Assembly (NCBI GenBank): GCA_964564475.1
Contig: CAZMBM010000115.1
Span: 1 to 7,075 of the forward strand
Reading direction: 5' to 3'
Length of the DNA stretch: 7,075 nt
Source: CG1-02-35-72 sp964564475
GTDB lineage: Bacteria > Bacteroidota > Bacteroidia > Flavobacteriales > Flavobacteriaceae
This document shows positions 1-5,421 of the stretch, piece after piece (positions within the stretch are counted from its first letter, which is position 1; every line of letters starts with the position of its first letter). Both the position numbers and the translations under genes were made by a program. Below the pieces are notes generated by a model. That model searched no databases. It saw nothing but the letters and a program-made list of their open reading frames with translations, and was not told the DNA's origin.

Positions 1-55
1 AACCCAGGACCCTCTCCTTAAAAGGGAGATGCTCTACCAACTGAGCTACCAGGTC
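1..55 (-). tRNA. tRNA-Lys (anticodon UUU), 3' end cut by window start
   Basis: Read on the minus strand, the sequence gives a 7-nt 5' acceptor arm (GACCTGG), a D arm with GCTC/GAGC around AGTTGGTA, and an anticodon stem TCTCC/GGAGA closing the 7-nt loop CTTTTAA. U33 followed by TTT gives a UUU anticodon, so it decodes lysine AAA/AAG. A 5-nt variable loop (GGGTC) and the start of the T arm (CTGGG TT) follow before the window ends. The rest of the T arm, the acceptor 3' strand and the CCA end lie outside the window. A well-formed promoter sits just upstream. The tRNA is divergent from aroK. Confidence 0.93.
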
Positions 56-71
56 TCTTAAAATTCGGATG

Positions 72-101
72 CAAATATACTATCATTTATTAATTATACA
101 A
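72..101 (-). promoter_or_regulatory. Bacteroidota-type promoter for tRNA-Lys
   Basis: On the minus strand, TATATTTG (79 down to 72) matches the Bacteroidota -7 consensus TAnnTTTG in full. A TTG triplet (101 down to 99), matching the -33 element, lies 19 nt upstream. The expected transcription start is about 66, roughly 10 nt before the mature tRNA 5' end at 55. This is the best-formed promoter in the window. Confidence 0.65.
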
Positions 102-125
102 GACGTTTTTTTAAATATTTTATAC

Positions 126-133
126 GATATTTG
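126..133 (+). promoter_or_regulatory. Candidate -7 element for aroK
   Basis: GATATTTG differs from TAnnTTTG at its first base only and would start transcription near 140, leaving about 17 nt of A-rich leader before the TTG start at 157. I see no convincing -33 TTG at the right distance. A second partial match, TACTTTG at 153-159, overlaps the start codon and is one base short in the spacer. It would conflict with the TTG start. Confidence 0.3.
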
Positions 134-156
134 TCCGGCTAAAACACCTAAATACT

Positions 157-678
157 TTGACAAAAGATAAGCTTGTTTTACTGGGATATATGGCCTGCGG
201 AAAAACTTCTGTAGCTAAACTTGTGGCTAAAATGAGTCACTTAAAATATATTGATTTAGATACTTACATATCCTTTAAAGAAGAAATGAGTGTTCCCAAT
301 ATTTTTAAAACCAAAGGTGAAATCTATTTTAGAAAGATTGAAAGTCGGTATTTGAAGGATATTTTAGTTCAAAAATCCGGATATGTTTTAGCTGTTGGCG
401 GCGGCACACCTTGCTACGGCCAAAACATGGAATTGATAAACAACCACGCTACATCAATTTTTATAAACGTTTCATTAAACACACTTGTCTCACGTCTTAA
501 ATCAGAAAAAAAGAGCCGTCCATTGGTCGCTAATTTAGACGATAGCGATTTAAATGAATTTGTGGCCAAACACCTCTTCGAAAGACTGCCCTTTTACGAA
601 AAGGCACAGTATATAATTGATGGCTCAGATAAAAATACTGAGACAATTGCTTCAGAAATTTTAAAAATGTCTGTTTAA
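157..678 (+). CDS. aroK: Shikimate kinase
   Basis: ATP-dependent phosphorylation of shikimate to shikimate 3-phosphate, the fifth step of the shikimate pathway to chorismate and the aromatic amino acids; cytoplasmic. The 173-aa product is the usual size for the family. Visible motifs are Walker A GYMACGKT (residues 10-17), the DxD pair D33/D35 for Mg and shikimate, FRKIE with R59 and E62 for shikimate, the GGG substrate loop near 81-83, lid arginine R121 in SRPL, and R143 in RLPFYE. The start is a TTG. The first in-frame ATG (189) lies inside the P-loop and cannot be the start, and a stop occurs upstream at 112. It converges with the phosphoribosyltransferase gene, and the two stop codons overlap by 4 nt. 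The identity is secure; the exact start is less so. Confidence 0.95.
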   Translation: MTKDKLVLLGYMACGKTSVAKLVAKMSHLKYIDLDTYISFKEEMSVPNIFKTKGEIYFRKIESRYLKDILVQKSGYVLAVGGGTPCYGQNMELINNHATSIFINVSLNTLVSRLKSEKKSRPLVANLDDSDLNEFVAKHLFERLPFYEKAQYIIDGSDKNTETIASEILKMSV

Positions 679-1169
679 ACCAAAAAGGCTCTGGCCTCTT
701 TGCTATCGAAAATTACCTGTATGTGTTCCTGTAAAGAAGTAGAAAGCGATATTCCTTTAAAATCGGCCTTAACGGGATACTTTTTATGATTGCGGTCAAC
801 CAAAACAGCTGTTTTAAACTGCTTTAACGGAACGTCTAAAAAGTGCTTGACGGCATACATCAAAGTTGTACCGGAATTTAATACGTCATCAACCAAAACC
901 AACGATTTGTTTTTATAGGCATCGGTTTCTAGAGATGTCTCCACGCCATTGAGTGGGTTTTTCTTATCTATTTTTACTTCACACAAAATGATGTCTAAAC
1001 CCGATATTTCTTGTAAAATATGTTGTAATTTTTTAGCTAAAATATATCCATTGGTGGCAATTCCTGCTAAAATAACGGTTTTTGAATCGAAATTGGCCTC
1101 ATAAATCTGATAGGCAATACGTTTTATTTTATGTTCTATTTGTGTATTATTTAGAATATTAGATTCCAT
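675..1169 (-). CDS. PyrR-like phosphoribosyltransferase
   Basis: A type I phosphoribosyltransferase of 164 aa, binding PRPP at the loop VLVDDVLNSGTT (residues 91-102). The overall layout resembles PyrR (bifunctional pyr attenuator/uracil phosphoribosyltransferase): an N-terminal IKRIAYQIYE helix, GIATNGYILAKKL (36-48), and the diagnostic tail LVDRNHKKYPVKADF followed by a TS..Q..I stretch (about 123-152). Two loops differ from classical PyrR. TRG in the pyrophosphate loop is TNG (39-41), and YTGRT in the PRPP loop is NSGTT. Uracil as substrate and pyr-RNA binding are therefore uncertain. It is the last gene of a three-gene minus-strand operon, 12 nt after the methyltransferase stop, and its own stop overlaps that of aroK. 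Family assignment is firm; function is open. Confidence 0.85.
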   Translation of the reverse strand: MESNILNNTQIEHKIKRIAYQIYEANFDSKTVILAGIATNGYILAKKLQHILQEISGLDIILCEVKIDKKNPLNGVETSLETDAYKNKSLVLVDDVLNSGTTLMYAVKHFLDVPLKQFKTAVLVDRNHKKYPVKADFKGISLSTSLQEHIQVIFDSKEARAFLV

Positions 1170-1181
1170 TTGACGCCCGCT

Positions 1182-1775
1182 TTAAGTTAATTTTTCAAAG
1201 ATAATAAAGAATTCTCTTCCGCTTCTCGGTTTTATAGAATTATAAGCCGCTTCTAAAACCTCAATTTTAAAATAATTTGAAAAGAGTTTTTGATATTCTT
1301 TTTCATTTCCCCCAAAGGGTGGGCCTTCGCTAGTTAATTCAAAATTAAAGAGTAAACCTATCAATTTTCCACCTGATTTTAAGAGTTGCGACATTTTTTC
1401 AGCATAAGCGTTTCGCAATATAGGATCTAAAGCACAGAAAAAAGTTTGTTCTACGATAATATCGTATTGAGAATTGTGCTCAAAAAAATCACCTTGAATA
1501 AGCTGTGTCTGAGGAAAGTCGGGGACACGCTTTTTAAAATTCTCTAAAGGTTTTTTAGCCAAATCTATGAGCCATACATTTGTAAATCCGCTATTGTGAA
1601 GGTATTCGGCTTCATAAGCATTACCCGCACCGGGAATTAGAATTTTAAGATTCTTGTTTTTAAGTTGGTCTATATAGGTTTTAATAGGCGTAGAGGGATA
1701 ACCAATATTCCAACCGGTACTGTTCTCTTCGTAAAGAGATTCCCAAAAGTGTTTGTCAAATCTGTTTTTAGTCAT
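1182..1775 (-). CDS. TPMT-family SAM-dependent methyltransferase
   Basis: A 197-aa class I methyltransferase of the thiopurine S-methyltransferase/thiol methyltransferase group, probably cytoplasmic. It has the N-terminal FWESLY....TGWNIG block (10-25), SAM motif I ILIPGAGNAYE (45-55), acidic D71 ending beta 2, QGDFF (94-98), the family signature YDIIVEQTFFCALDP (104-118), GPPFGG (151-156), and the C-terminal PRSGREFF stretch. Family members methylate thiols, halides or metalloid anions such as tellurite; the substrate here cannot be read from sequence. The start codon overlaps the end of the S4 gene by 8 nt, so translational coupling is likely, and the phosphoribosyltransferase follows after 12 nt. 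Confidence 0.88.
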   Translation of the reverse strand: MTKNRFDKHFWESLYEENSTGWNIGYPSTPIKTYIDQLKNKNLKILIPGAGNAYEAEYLHNSGFTNVWLIDLAKKPLENFKKRVPDFPQTQLIQGDFFEHNSQYDIIVEQTFFCALDPILRNAYAEKMSQLLKSGGKLIGLLFNFELTSEGPPFGGNEKEYQKLFSNYFKIEVLEAAYNSIKPRSGREFFIIFEKLT

Positions 1776-2133
1776 CTGTATAATCTTCTATGTCACGGCG
1801 GTCTTTTTTTGTAGGACGCCCCGTACCTTTTTTACGGTAATAATCTTTAGAATACTTGAGTAAATCTTCTTTTTCAAAGGCCTCTTTGGGTGTGATATCT
1901 CTGTAATACAAGCCGGCTATTTTAGCACCTACACGATTTGCAGGGAGGTCTAAGACCTCAAATTGATAATCGATTTGATTTTTACGCACTATTAATTTTT
2001 CACTGCCAAAAACTTCTTTAGAAGGCTTGACTTTTTGGCCATTTATACTGACGTGATTTTTTTTACAGGCTTCTGTAGCCAAACTGCGTGTTTTATACAC
2101 CCTAATACACCACAAATATTTATCTATACGCAT
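1768..2133 (-). CDS. hslR: S4-domain RNA-binding protein, Hsp15 type
   Basis: A 121-aa protein with an N-terminal S4 RNA-binding fold (about residues 1-60: RIDKYLWCIRVYKTRSLA, then INGQKVKPSKEV) and the basic C-terminal tail ending KKDRRDIEDY, as in Escherichia coli Hsp15. Hsp15 binds free 50S subunits carrying peptidyl-tRNA and helps recycle stalled ribosomes. The open frame runs upstream to 2247, but the start at 2131-2133 is preferred. The family begins with this MRIDKYLW sequence, and a perfect -7 element lies 15-23 nt upstream of the ATG, so the longer form would begin before the promoter. First gene of the operon with the methyltransferase (8-nt overlap) and the phosphoribosyltransferase. 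Confidence 0.9.
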   Translation of the reverse strand: MRIDKYLWCIRVYKTRSLATEACKKNHVSINGQKVKPSKEVFGSEKLIVRKNQIDYQFEVLDLPANRVGAKIAGLYYRDITPKEAFEKEDLLKYSKDYYRKKGTGRPTKKDRRDIEDYTDD

Positions 2134-2148
2134 CTTAAAAATTATTCT

Positions 2149-2156
2149 CAAAAGTA
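2149..2156 (-). promoter_or_regulatory. -7 promoter element of the hslR operon
   Basis: Minus-strand TACTTTTG (2156 down to 2149) matches TAnnTTTG exactly, 15 nt before the hslR ATG. The predicted leader is about 10 nt. The -33 region is weak (TTTCG near 2183-2179). This element decides the choice of the shorter hslR start. Confidence 0.55.
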
Positions 2157-2228
2157 ATAAGTATTTATCACATAAATGCGAAACATGACTTTTGGTTTTA
2201 TAACACACTGTTAATGGCATAAATTGTG

Positions 2229-2236
2229 TAACTTTA
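2229..2236 (+). promoter_or_regulatory. Candidate -7 element for the thioesterase gene
   Basis: TAACTTTA matches TAnnTTTG except for the last base and lies 19 nt before the ATG at 2256, giving a leader of about 12 nt. No strong -33 is seen. The same octamer occurs at the dipeptidase promoter on the other strand. Confidence 0.35.
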
Positions 2237-2255
2237 CACCATTCCAACAGCTCTT

Positions 2256-2669
2256 ATGCCTTTAAACAAAATACAAAATCCCAATCTTTATACTTTCGAA
2301 ATTAAAGTAACGCCTGATATGATTGATGAATTGAATCACGTGAACAACATGGTATATCTAAGATGGGTAAATCTTGCCGCTACCAAACACTGGGAATTGT
2401 TATCAAAAAATAAATTTAACGACTGTTACAGTTGGGTTGCTTTACGTCATGAAATAGACTATTTAAAACCGGCTTTTTTAGATGATATTGTGACTGTTAA
2501 AACATGGGTGGGAGAGACCCAAGGGGTTAAATCTACCCGCTATGTAGAACTCTTTGTAACCAATATTCTATTGGCCAAAGCCAAAACTATTTGGTGTTTG
2601 CTCGATGCCAAAACGATGCGTCCCAAACGTATTCAAGATGACATGCTTTGGGTTTTAAAACCCCATTAG
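2256..2669 (+). CDS. Acyl-CoA thioesterase, 4HBT hotdog fold
   Basis: A 137-aa single-hotdog protein of the YbgC/FadM-like 4-hydroxybenzoyl-CoA thioesterase group, expected to hydrolyse acyl-CoA or related thioesters in the cytoplasm as an oligomer. The signature DELNHVNNMVYLRW (24-37) forms the turn into the central helix, with D24 or D21 the candidate catalytic acid. It is followed by the strands around ALRHEIDYLKPAF (62-74), VKTWVGE (81-87) and AKTIWCLLDAKTMRPKRI (109-126). Length is normal for the family. It is divergent from hslR with about 120 nt between starts, and converges on the dipeptidase with a 4-nt stop overlap. The natural acyl substrate cannot be inferred from context. Confidence 0.88.
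   Translation: MPLNKIQNPNLYTFEIKVTPDMIDELNHVNNMVYLRWVNLAATKHWELLSKNKFNDCYSWVALRHEIDYLKPAFLDDIVTVKTWVGETQGVKSTRYVELFVTNILLAKAKTIWCLLDAKTMRPKRIQDDMLWVLKPH
2650..2663. terminator. Palindrome at a convergent gene end, possible bidirectional terminator
   Basis: GGGTTTTAAAACCC is a perfect 14-nt palindrome just inside both converging genes, overlapping the last codons of the thioesterase and of the dipeptidase. Read as RNA from either strand it can fold as GGGTT/AACCC over a TTAA loop. It lacks a following T-run, so terminator function is tentative. Confidence 0.25.
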
Positions 2670-3976
2670 CGTCCTTGTAAGCGTTCGGCTATATCTTGAC
2701 AATCGTCTAAAACACGTAACAAATTACTGCTCCATAATTTGGCTATTTGCGCTTCGGTATAACCGCGTTTAACGAGTTCTAAGGTCACATTAAAGGTTTC
2801 TGAAGCATCGCTCCAACCGTCAATACCACCACCACCGTCAAAGTCTGAACTAATACCCACGTGATTTATGCCTATTAATTTAACCATATAATCTATATGA
2901 TCTACCAAATCTTGTACGTTTACAGGAGGGGTTTTCTCTCTAATGACTTTCATGCGTGGATCTTTATCAGCTACTTTTTTTATACGTCTTAAATTTAAAG
3001 CAAAAGTTTCAAATGCGGCATCGCTCATAGTACTCATAGTACTCGGGTCGGGCAGAGTAATACCCATTTCTTTTCCTATGGCGTCGTATAGAGGTTTAAT
3101 GGCTTTTTTATAAGCCTTGTCTTTATCGGCATTTAAATAGCCTGCAAAAGCCACTGTTTGTATCACACCTCTTTTTTTAGCTAAGAGTTTTAATTCTTCA
3201 TCGTCTAAATTCCGACTGTTATCACATAAGGCTCTTGCGGCTGAATGTGAAGCTATTATAGGAGCTTTACTGTATTTAATTATATCTAAAAACGATTCTT
3301 TTGACGGATGTGAGACATCGGCCATAATGCCCCATTTATTCATTTCTTTAAGGGCTTGAAGACCTAAATCAGATAAGCCGTGATAGCGCCAAATACTGTC
3401 TTTTTCGCCTGTGTGTGAATCGCAAAATTGGCTGTGTCCATTATGCGACAAGGACATGTATCGGGCACCCAAATCGTAGAATTTCTTAACATTGCTTAAA
3501 TCTAAACCCATAGAATAGGCATTTTCTACACCTATCATAGCTACTTTTTTCCCGGCTTTATGGATGCGCCTCACGTCATTTGAGGTCAATGCCAGTTCAA
3601 TTTTATCAGGTGCATATTTTTCGGTTAATCTGTGAATGGCATTAAATTTATCCATAGCATTTTTGTAAGCCTTTGCATAACCATCCGCGTCAAGCGCGCC
3701 TTGGGCTGTATAAACAACCAACCAGGTAACATCTAAACCGCCTTTTTCCATTTTAGGAATGTTGACTTGTGTGTCTATATCATCGGCATAATTAAGCGAA
3801 TCGGTAAAGTTTTTAACGTTGATATCGTTGTGAGTATCGAGCGTGATTACATTTTGATGTATTTTTTTAGCTTTGGCGATAAGCGCTTCTTCTTTACTCA
3901 TTGTAGGTTTTTTTTGACAGGATGCCGTAATAAGTAGGGCAATAACTGTTATAGAAATTGGTAATTTGGTTTTCAT
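2666..3976 (-). CDS. Membrane dipeptidase (peptidase M19) lipoprotein
   Basis: A zinc dipeptidase of the renal dipeptidase family, 436 aa, cleaving dipeptides (family members accept L-D and D-D types). Residues 1-20 form a lipoprotein signal peptide ending LLITASC with acylated C20, so it is expected to be anchored to a membrane facing the periplasm. Metal and active-site residues are all visible: H49-x-D51 (THND), bridging E151 (GVENA), H223 (ADVSHPS), H244 (IASHSAAR), R255 in NSRN, and D378 in GISSDFDG. Length is typical for lipoprotein members in Bacteroidota. The start is fixed by the signal peptide. The gene stands alone: divergent from the lactonase upstream, with its stop overlapping the thioesterase stop. 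A likely role is peptide or murein-fragment scavenging, which is inference. Confidence 0.95.
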   Translation of the reverse strand: MKTKLPISITVIALLITASCQKKPTMSKEEALIAKAKKIHQNVITLDTHNDINVKNFTDSLNYADDIDTQVNIPKMEKGGLDVTWLVVYTAQGALDADGYAKAYKNAMDKFNAIHRLTEKYAPDKIELALTSNDVRRIHKAGKKVAMIGVENAYSMGLDLSNVKKFYDLGARYMSLSHNGHSQFCDSHTGEKDSIWRYHGLSDLGLQALKEMNKWGIMADVSHPSKESFLDIIKYSKAPIIASHSAARALCDNSRNLDDEELKLLAKKRGVIQTVAFAGYLNADKDKAYKKAIKPLYDAIGKEMGITLPDPSTMSTMSDAAFETFALNLRRIKKVADKDPRMKVIREKTPPVNVQDLVDHIDYMVKLIGINHVGISSDFDGGGGIDGWSDASETFNVTLELVKRGYTEAQIAKLWSSNLLRVLDDCQDIAERLQGR

Positions 3977-3999
3977 GATATGTGGTTAAAATTGACGGG

Positions 4000-4007
4000 T
4001 AAAGTTA
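4000..4007 (-). promoter_or_regulatory. Candidate -7 element for the dipeptidase gene
   Basis: Minus-strand TAACTTTA (4007 down to 4000) matches TAnnTTTG except for the last base and lies 23 nt before the ATG, giving a leader of about 17 nt. The -33 region has only weak candidates (TTA near 4031). Confidence 0.35.
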
Positions 4008-4064
4008 GCAAATCAAATAAAATCGCGATAATTTTCTGAATAATAATTTTTTAACAAAATTATG

Positions 4065-4072
4065 TATCTTTG
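4065..4072 (+). promoter_or_regulatory. -7 promoter element for the small ORF and lactonase
   Basis: TATCTTTG is an exact match to TAnnTTTG. The predicted transcript starts near 4079, leaving about 15 nt before the small ORF at 4094 but about 97 nt before the lactonase ATG at 4176. The -33 region is not clear. Confidence 0.5.
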
Positions 4073-4093
4073 AAATCCTGCTAATTTTTAATT

Positions 4094-4183
4094 ATGAAAC
4101 AAATCCTCCTCTTGATTCTACATTTTGTCTTTTTAGATAAACCTGTAAATGGGAGGGAAATCCACTATCTAAAAAATGTTTAA
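4094..4183 (+). CDS. Putative 29-aa hydrophobic small protein or leader peptide
   Basis: An ATG-started frame of 29 codons begins MKQILLLILHFVFLDKP and ends in a TAA that overlaps the lactonase start by 8 nt, the same overlap size as between hslR and the methyltransferase. Its hydrophobic residues 4-14 could form a short membrane segment or a signal peptide. It sits about 15 nt after the predicted transcription start, the spacing seen for true genes in this window, while the lactonase lies much further down. It may encode a small membrane peptide, act as a leader that couples translation into the lactonase, or be chance. I do not recognise any family, and the frame is +1 relative to the lactonase. 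Confidence 0.4.
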   Translation: MKQILLLILHFVFLDKPVNGREIHYLKNV

Positions 4184-5237
4184 AAAATATTTAAAAATAG
4201 TTCTCAAACTGCTACTTGTTGTTCTTATCATTTTATTGACAAAAACCCTTTATATAGGAGGTGTCTTTAAAAGTATTAGCAATTACAACGCCGGCACTAC
4301 GACAAAAATTTATACCAATATGCCGGGGACAGAAGACTTGGCTTACGACAAAGCGCATAATTTATTGTTTATTTCGTCCAGTAATCGCTGGGCCACAACA
4401 CTTAAAAACGAAAATCCGCTTGACGGTATTTACGCCCTAAACTTAAATGATAGTTTAAACGAAGTGCCTAAAAAAATATTAACCACCTACAGTGGCAACT
4501 TTCACCCTCATGGTATTTCTGTTTTACAACAGGGGGGAAGTACCTACCTTTTTGTTGTAAATCACAATAAAACAGGTAGTTATATAGAAAAATTCAAATT
4601 CGAAAACGGAACCTTAATGCATCTTAAAAGTTATGCTAGCGACCTGTTATTCAGTCCGAATGACGTAACGGCATCAACCGATTCTACTTTTTACGCCACC
4701 AACGACCATGGCTCTAGAAGCAAATTGGGGACAAGTTTAGAGGCATATTTACAGCTGCCCAAAAGTTATGTGGTGTACTTTGACGGACAGCATTATAAAA
4801 AAGTGATTAGCCATTTAAAATACGCCAATGGTCTTATTTTATCTCCCGATAAACAAAAATTGTACGTGGCCACGTCAACAGGGCAAAAGATTTTGATTTA
4901 TACCTTAAAACCTAACGGCGACCTGTTTTTACAACATTATATTAATACACATACAGGTAACGATAATATTACTATTGACGCCACAGGCGATTTATGGGTA
5001 GGTGCACACCCTAAATTGTTGAAGTTTACAATTCATGCCAAAGATTCTACAAAAATTTCGCCTTCTGAAGTTTTGCGTATCCACAAACAAAAAAATGGGA
5101 TTTATAAACAAGAGGTTTATTATTTAAATGATGGTGTAGAAATTTCGGCCTCAAGTGTGGCGTATAAGTTTGGAGACAATATTTATGTAGGGGATGTGTT
5201 TCAGCACAAATTGTTGCGTATATCTCTAAAAGAATAA
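4176..5237 (+). CDS. Paraoxonase/arylesterase-like calcium lactonase, membrane-anchored
   Basis: A 353-aa six-bladed beta-propeller protein of the paraoxonase (PON)/arylesterase family, expected to hydrolyse lactones or aryl esters. Residues 5-28 are a hydrophobic N-terminal segment, probably an uncleaved anchor or signal, placing the domain outside the cytoplasmic membrane. PON1-like motifs occur in order: PGTEDL (50-55), FHPHGIS (109-115), LFVVNH (125-130), SPNDV (160-164), ATNDHGS (174-180), SYVVYF (197-202), YANGL (216-220), DNITID (263-268), GDLWVGAHPK (271-280), SPSEVLRI (295-302). Equivalents of the PON1 calcium ligands (E53, D54, N162, N218, D263, N264) and of its histidine dyad (H112, H130) are present. 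The protein has no cysteine, so the PON1 disulfide is absent. It follows the small ORF with an 8-nt overlap. Confidence 0.88.
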   Translation: MFKKYLKIVLKLLLVVLIILLTKTLYIGGVFKSISNYNAGTTTKIYTNMPGTEDLAYDKAHNLLFISSSNRWATTLKNENPLDGIYALNLNDSLNEVPKKILTTYSGNFHPHGISVLQQGGSTYLFVVNHNKTGSYIEKFKFENGTLMHLKSYASDLLFSPNDVTASTDSTFYATNDHGSRSKLGTSLEAYLQLPKSYVVYFDGQHYKKVISHLKYANGLILSPDKQKLYVATSTGQKILIYTLKPNGDLFLQHYINTHTGNDNITIDATGDLWVGAHPKLLKFTIHAKDSTKISPSEVLRIHKQKNGIYKQEVYYLNDGVEISASSVAYKFGDNIYVGDVFQHKLLRISLKE

Positions 5238-5254
5238 TTAATTTTCTGTTACGG

Positions 5255-5292
5255 CCTCTTAAAATAGAGGTAGGTTTCAAAAAACTCTATTT
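5255..5292 (+). terminator. Overlapping hairpins after the lactonase, possible terminator
   Basis: Starting 18 nt after the lactonase stop, CCTCT (5255-5259) can pair with AGAGG (5266-5270). Alternatively AAATAGAG (5262-5269) can pair with CTCTATTT (5285-5292) in a perfect 8-bp stem over a 15-nt loop. The two folds exclude each other. No U-run follows either, so termination is possible but unproven. Confidence 0.3.
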
Positions 5293-5362
5293 AACATAAT
5301 ATAAATTATAGTGCAAATACAGTAATTTGCGTATAGCCTTATTTCAAGGCTATTTAACATAA
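5287..5362 (+). repeat. 13-nt direct repeat CTATTTAACATAA, with a nearby inverted copy of its core
   Basis: CTATTTAACATAA occurs at 5287-5299 and 5350-5362, 63 bp apart. Each copy's first bases form the 3' arm of a hairpin (5262-5292 and 5333-5353). The reverse complement of its core, TTATGTTAAA, lies at 5403-5412. Confidence 0.7.
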
Positions 5363-5421
5363 AACCAGTTCTGTATCCTTTAGGAACAGAACGGCAATGA
5401 TTTTATGTTAAAGCAAATGAC
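5313..5421. ncRNA. Putative structured RNA or hairpin element, three-way junction
   Basis: Perfect complementary arms are dense here. P1 is ATTTGC (5325-5330) with GCAAAT (5413-5418). P2 is ATAGCCTT (5333-5340) with AAGGCTAT (5346-5353), loop ATTTC. P3 is TTTAACATAAAA (5353-5364) with TTTTATGTTAAA (5401-5412). Inside P3, GTTCTGT (5368-5374) pairs with ACAGAAC (5386-5392), extended by CC/GG outside and TCC/GGA over a TTTA loop inside. Together they make a compact three-way junction with almost no unpaired joining bases. An alternative hairpin, GCAAAT (5313-5318) with ATTTGC (5325-5330), competes with P1. No coding frame of note crosses it. Strand, promoter and function are unknown, and I recognise no named RNA family. 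It could also act as DNA, as an intergenic repeat. Confidence 0.45.

Noticed and set aside
2134..2247. A 38-residue N-terminal extension of the S4 protein.
   Set aside because: It would start upstream of the perfect -7 element at 2149-2156, and the Hsp15 family begins at the internal methionine.
5047..5280. Minus-strand open frame of 77 codons across the lactonase 3' end.
   Set aside because: It lies mostly antisense to a gene with clear family motifs, and its translation shows no domain or plausible signal.
5350..5413. Integron attC-like site, since ATTTAAC (5352-5358) fits the RYYYAAC core and GTTAAAG (5407-5413) nearly fits GTTRRRY.
   Set aside because: The last base of the second core is G, not C/T. 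The stem is continuous without the unpaired spacer and extrahelical bases of attC, and there is no integrase or cassette array in the window.
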